From the NCBI GenBank assembly GCA_019104865.1, contig JAHRWZ010000025.1, forward strand, positions 1-45,009: 45,009 nt of DNA. The letters are read 5' to 3'. Below, piece by piece: positions 43,212-45,009 of this stretch. Under the pieces are notes generated by a model. It had not been told where the DNA came from. It made no database searches and saw only the letters and a list, made by a program, of their open reading frames with translations. This DNA comes from Castellaniella sp. GTDB lineage: Bacteria; Pseudomonadota; Gammaproteobacteria; Burkholderiales; Burkholderiaceae_B. A program made the position numbers and the translations under genes. The first letter of the stretch is position 1, and each line of letters begins with the position of its first letter.

Positions 43212-44512
43212 TTCAGATTCTCCACGCGCAGACGGGTCACGTCCGAGCGGACAAAGGGCAGCGCCCGCATGGCCTGCAAGGCATCGTCCACGTTACCCTC
43301 GCGGGCCTCGTGGGTCAGGAAGATGATGTCGGCCTGATGTTCGCCGTGCGGCTGCTGGAACATCGACCCGACCGAAATACCGGCGCCCGACAGGATACGC
43401 GCCAGGTCCGCCAGCACGCCGGGGCGGTCATCGACCCGCAGGCGCAGATAAAAGCTGGAACGCACCTCGGCCATGGGCAGGATTGGAATGTCCACGACGG
43501 CATCGGGCTGGAACGCCAGATGCGGCACCCGGTGTTCGGGATCGGCCATCTGCTGGCGAGTCACATCCACCAGATCGGCCACGACCGCCGACGCCGTCGG
43601 CAGGGATCCCGCACCCTGACCATAGTACATCGACAAGCCAACCACATCGCCACGCACGAGGACGGCATTCATGGCGCCCTCGACGTTGGCCAGAAGACAA
43701 TCGGCCGGCACCAGGGTGGGATGCACCCGCAGCTCGATGCCATCGGGGCGGTGGCGCGTCATACCCAGCAGCTTGATGCGATAGCCCAGGCGTTCGGCGT
43801 GCACGATGTCCTCGGACGCCAGGTGGGAGATGCCTTCGATTGTGGCCTTGTCGAACTGCACCGGGATGCCGAAGGCGAGCGAGGCCAGCAGCGTGAGCTT
43901 GTGCGCCGCGTCCACCCCTTCGATGTCGAAGGTCGGATCGGCCTCGGCATAGCCCAGGCGCTGGGCTTCGGCCAGCACGGTCTCGAAGGGCAGCCCACGC
44001 TGACGCATTTCCGACAGAATGAAATTGGTGGTGCCGTTGATGATGCCGGCCAGCCACTGGATGCGGTTGGCGGTCAGCCCCTCGCGGATGGCCTTGATGA
44101 TCGGGATGCCGCCGGCGACGGCCGCCTCGAAGGCGACCATCACGCCGCGCGCCTGCGCGGCGGCGAAGATCTCGTTGCCATGCACGGCCAGCAGCGCCTT
44201 GTTGGCCGTGACAATGTGCTTGCCGCTGTCGATGGCCGCCAGGATGCACTCGCGCGCGAGCGTCTCGCCGCCCATCAGCTCGACGATGATGTCGATGTCC
44301 GGGTCCCGCGCCAGCGCCATGCCGTCCGTGGTGACACGCACGTCCGGCCCGACCAGCGACCGGGCCTTGGCGACGTCGCGCACCGCCACGGCGGCGACCT
44401 CGATGCGGCAGCCCGCGCGCCGGGCGATCTCACCGCCGTTTTGCGCCAGCACCGTCCAGACGCCGCTGCCGACGACACCCAGGCCCAGCAGGCCGACTCG
44501 AATGAAATTCAT
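43208..44512 (-). CDS. hom: homoserine dehydrogenase
   Basis: NAD(P)H reduction of aspartate semialdehyde to homoserine, the branch point to threonine and methionine. The 434 residues have the cofactor loop [12 protein letters not shown] (about 7-18), the catalytic region [11 protein letters not shown] (about 102-112), INGTTNFIL and [17 protein letters not shown] (about 192-210) with the active-site lysine, and a C-terminal ACT domain (about 352-430) for threonine feedback. Its ATG overlaps the upstream aminotransferase stop (ATGA), and its stop overlaps thrC, so three genes are coupled. Confidence 0.96.
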   Translation of the reverse strand: MNFIRVGLLGLGVVGSGVWTVLAQNGGEIARRAGCRIEVAAVAVRDVAKARSLVGPDVRVTTDGMALARDPDIDIIVELMGGETLARECILAAIDSGKHIVTANKALLAVHGNEIFAAAQARGVMVAFEAAVAGGIPIIKAIREGLTANRIQWLAGIINGTTNFILSEMRQRGLPFETVLAEAQRLGYAEADPTFDIEGVDAAHKLTLLASLAFGIPVQFDKATIEGISHLASEDIVHAERLGYRIKLLGMTRHRPDGIELRVHPTLVPADCLLANVEGAMNAVLVRGDVVGLSMYYGQGAGSLPTASAVVADLVDVTRQQMADPEHRVPHLAFQPDAVVDIPILPMAEVRSSFYLRLRVDDRPGVLADLARILSGAGISVGSMFQQPHGEHQADIIFLTHEAREGNVDDALQAMRALPFVRSDVTRLRVENLN

Positions 44513-45009
44513 TTCAGCAGCCCGTCCTTGCGAAACATGTCCTTGATGCCGCGCACCGCCTGGCGGGTGCGCTGTTCGTTCTCGATCAGGGCGAAGCGGA
44601 CGTAGCCATCGCCATATTCACCGAACCCGATGCCGGGCGACACTGCGACCTTGGCATCGGCCAGCAGGCGCTTGGCAAATTCCAGCGAACCCAAGGCGCG
44701 ATAGGGTTCGGGGATGCGCGCCCAGATGTACATCGAGGCCTTGGGCACATCCACCGGCCAGCCCGCTTCCTGCAGGCCCTTGGCCAGGACGTCGCGGCGG
44801 CGGCGGTATTGCTCGACCACCTCGGACACGCAATCCTGGGGCCCTTCCAGAGCCGCGATGGCGGCTACCTGAATAGGCGTGAAGGTGCCGTAGTCGTGGT
44901 AGCTCTTGATGCGCGCCAGGGCGTTGACGAGTTCGCGATTGCCCACCATGAAGCCGATGCGCCAGCCGGCCATGTTGTAGCTCTTGCTCATGGTGAAGAA
45001 TTCCACCGC
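44509..45009 (-). CDS. PLP-dependent aminotransferase, C-terminal part (cut by window edge)
   Basis: The gene runs off the right edge; 166 codons are seen in frame to the last base. The PLP lysine is in [15 protein letters not shown] near the visible N-end, followed by the class I/II aminotransferase C-terminal domain with the substrate-binding arginine in [16 protein letters not shown]. In Betaproteobacteria the gene before hom is usually an AlaC-type (alanine/glutamate) aminotransferase; that identity is by context and remains tentative. Stop overlaps the hom start (ATGA). Confidence 0.88.
   Translation of the reverse strand, partial: AVEFFTMSKSYNMAGWRIGFMVGNRELVNALARIKSYHDYGTFTPIQVAAIAALEGPQDCVSEVVEQYRRRRDVLAKGLQEAGWPVDVPKASMYIWARIPEPYRALGSLEFAKRLLADAKVAVSPGIGFGEYGDGYVRFALIENEQRTRQAVRGIKDMFRKDGLLK

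Noticed and set aside
1..45009. tRNA genes, CRISPR repeats, insertion sequences, prophage or integrase signs
   Set aside because: Intergenic space is tiny and none of it shows cloverleaf, spaced repeats, transposase motifs or attachment-site duplications.

Overview
The window reads as chromosomal core genome of a GC-rich betaproteobacterium, most likely Burkholderiales and probably Alcaligenaceae (Bordetella relatives). The assignment rests on an LPS-core glycosyltransferase cluster mixed with deacetylases, a Kdo kinase (KdkA), the aminotransferase-hom-thrC order, and HpnCDE squalene genes. This is inference from gene content, not a database search. I see no prophage, insertion sequence, CRISPR array, tRNA or rRNA. 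About 96% is coding, with many ATGA/TGATG stop-start overlaps.

Layout. (1) 1-515 is a non-coding leader with a 16-bp palindrome, followed by rmlA-rmlC and rng (RNase G) on the plus strand. (2) 3491-5793, minus strand: a small lipoprotein and msbA; diverging from msbA are a GT9 heptosyltransferase-like gene and an ElyC/YdcF-type DUF218 gene (5882-7620). (3) 20803-7669 is a minus-strand run hrpA-dnaE-GT25-GT4-deacetylase-GT2-deacetylase-GT4, so a helicase and the replicative polymerase sit directly upstream of LPS-core type genes. (4) 20843-24570, plus strand: argA-rmlB-rmlD-yggX. (5) 24639-26288, minus strand: phoU and rpiA, separated by a strong hairpin and a well-formed Pho box promoter for phoU. 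(6) A Tat-exported beta-carbonic anhydrase (26448-27194). (7) 36012-27227 is a nine-gene minus-strand run alr-SDR-radA-TSUP-kdkA-potF-potG-potH-potI. (8) hpnC-hpnD-hpnE (36102-39131), plus strand, divergent from alr. (9) Arginine catabolism: arginase and ornithine cyclodeaminase (minus) with a divergent Lrp/AsnC regulator. (10) thrC, hom and a truncated aminotransferase gene at the right edge.

Functional theme. Much of the window serves the envelope: dTDP-rhamnose (rmlABCD, split over two loci 20 kb apart), LPS flipping (msbA), core glycosylation and deacetylation, Kdo phosphorylation (kdkA), D-alanine for peptidoglycan (alr), and squalene for hopanoid-type lipids (hpnCDE, no cyclase in view). 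A second theme is arginine/polyamine metabolism: argA makes N-acetylglutamate, arginase and ornithine cyclodeaminase degrade arginine towards proline, and potFGHI import putrescine-type polyamines.

No wholly new system is evident. The most interesting items are the hrpA/dnaE-glycosyltransferase-deacetylase operon, the terminator-Pho box-phoU arrangement, two mutually exclusive hairpins over the ribosome binding site of the GT9 gene, and palindromic -10 elements in two divergent promoter regions.
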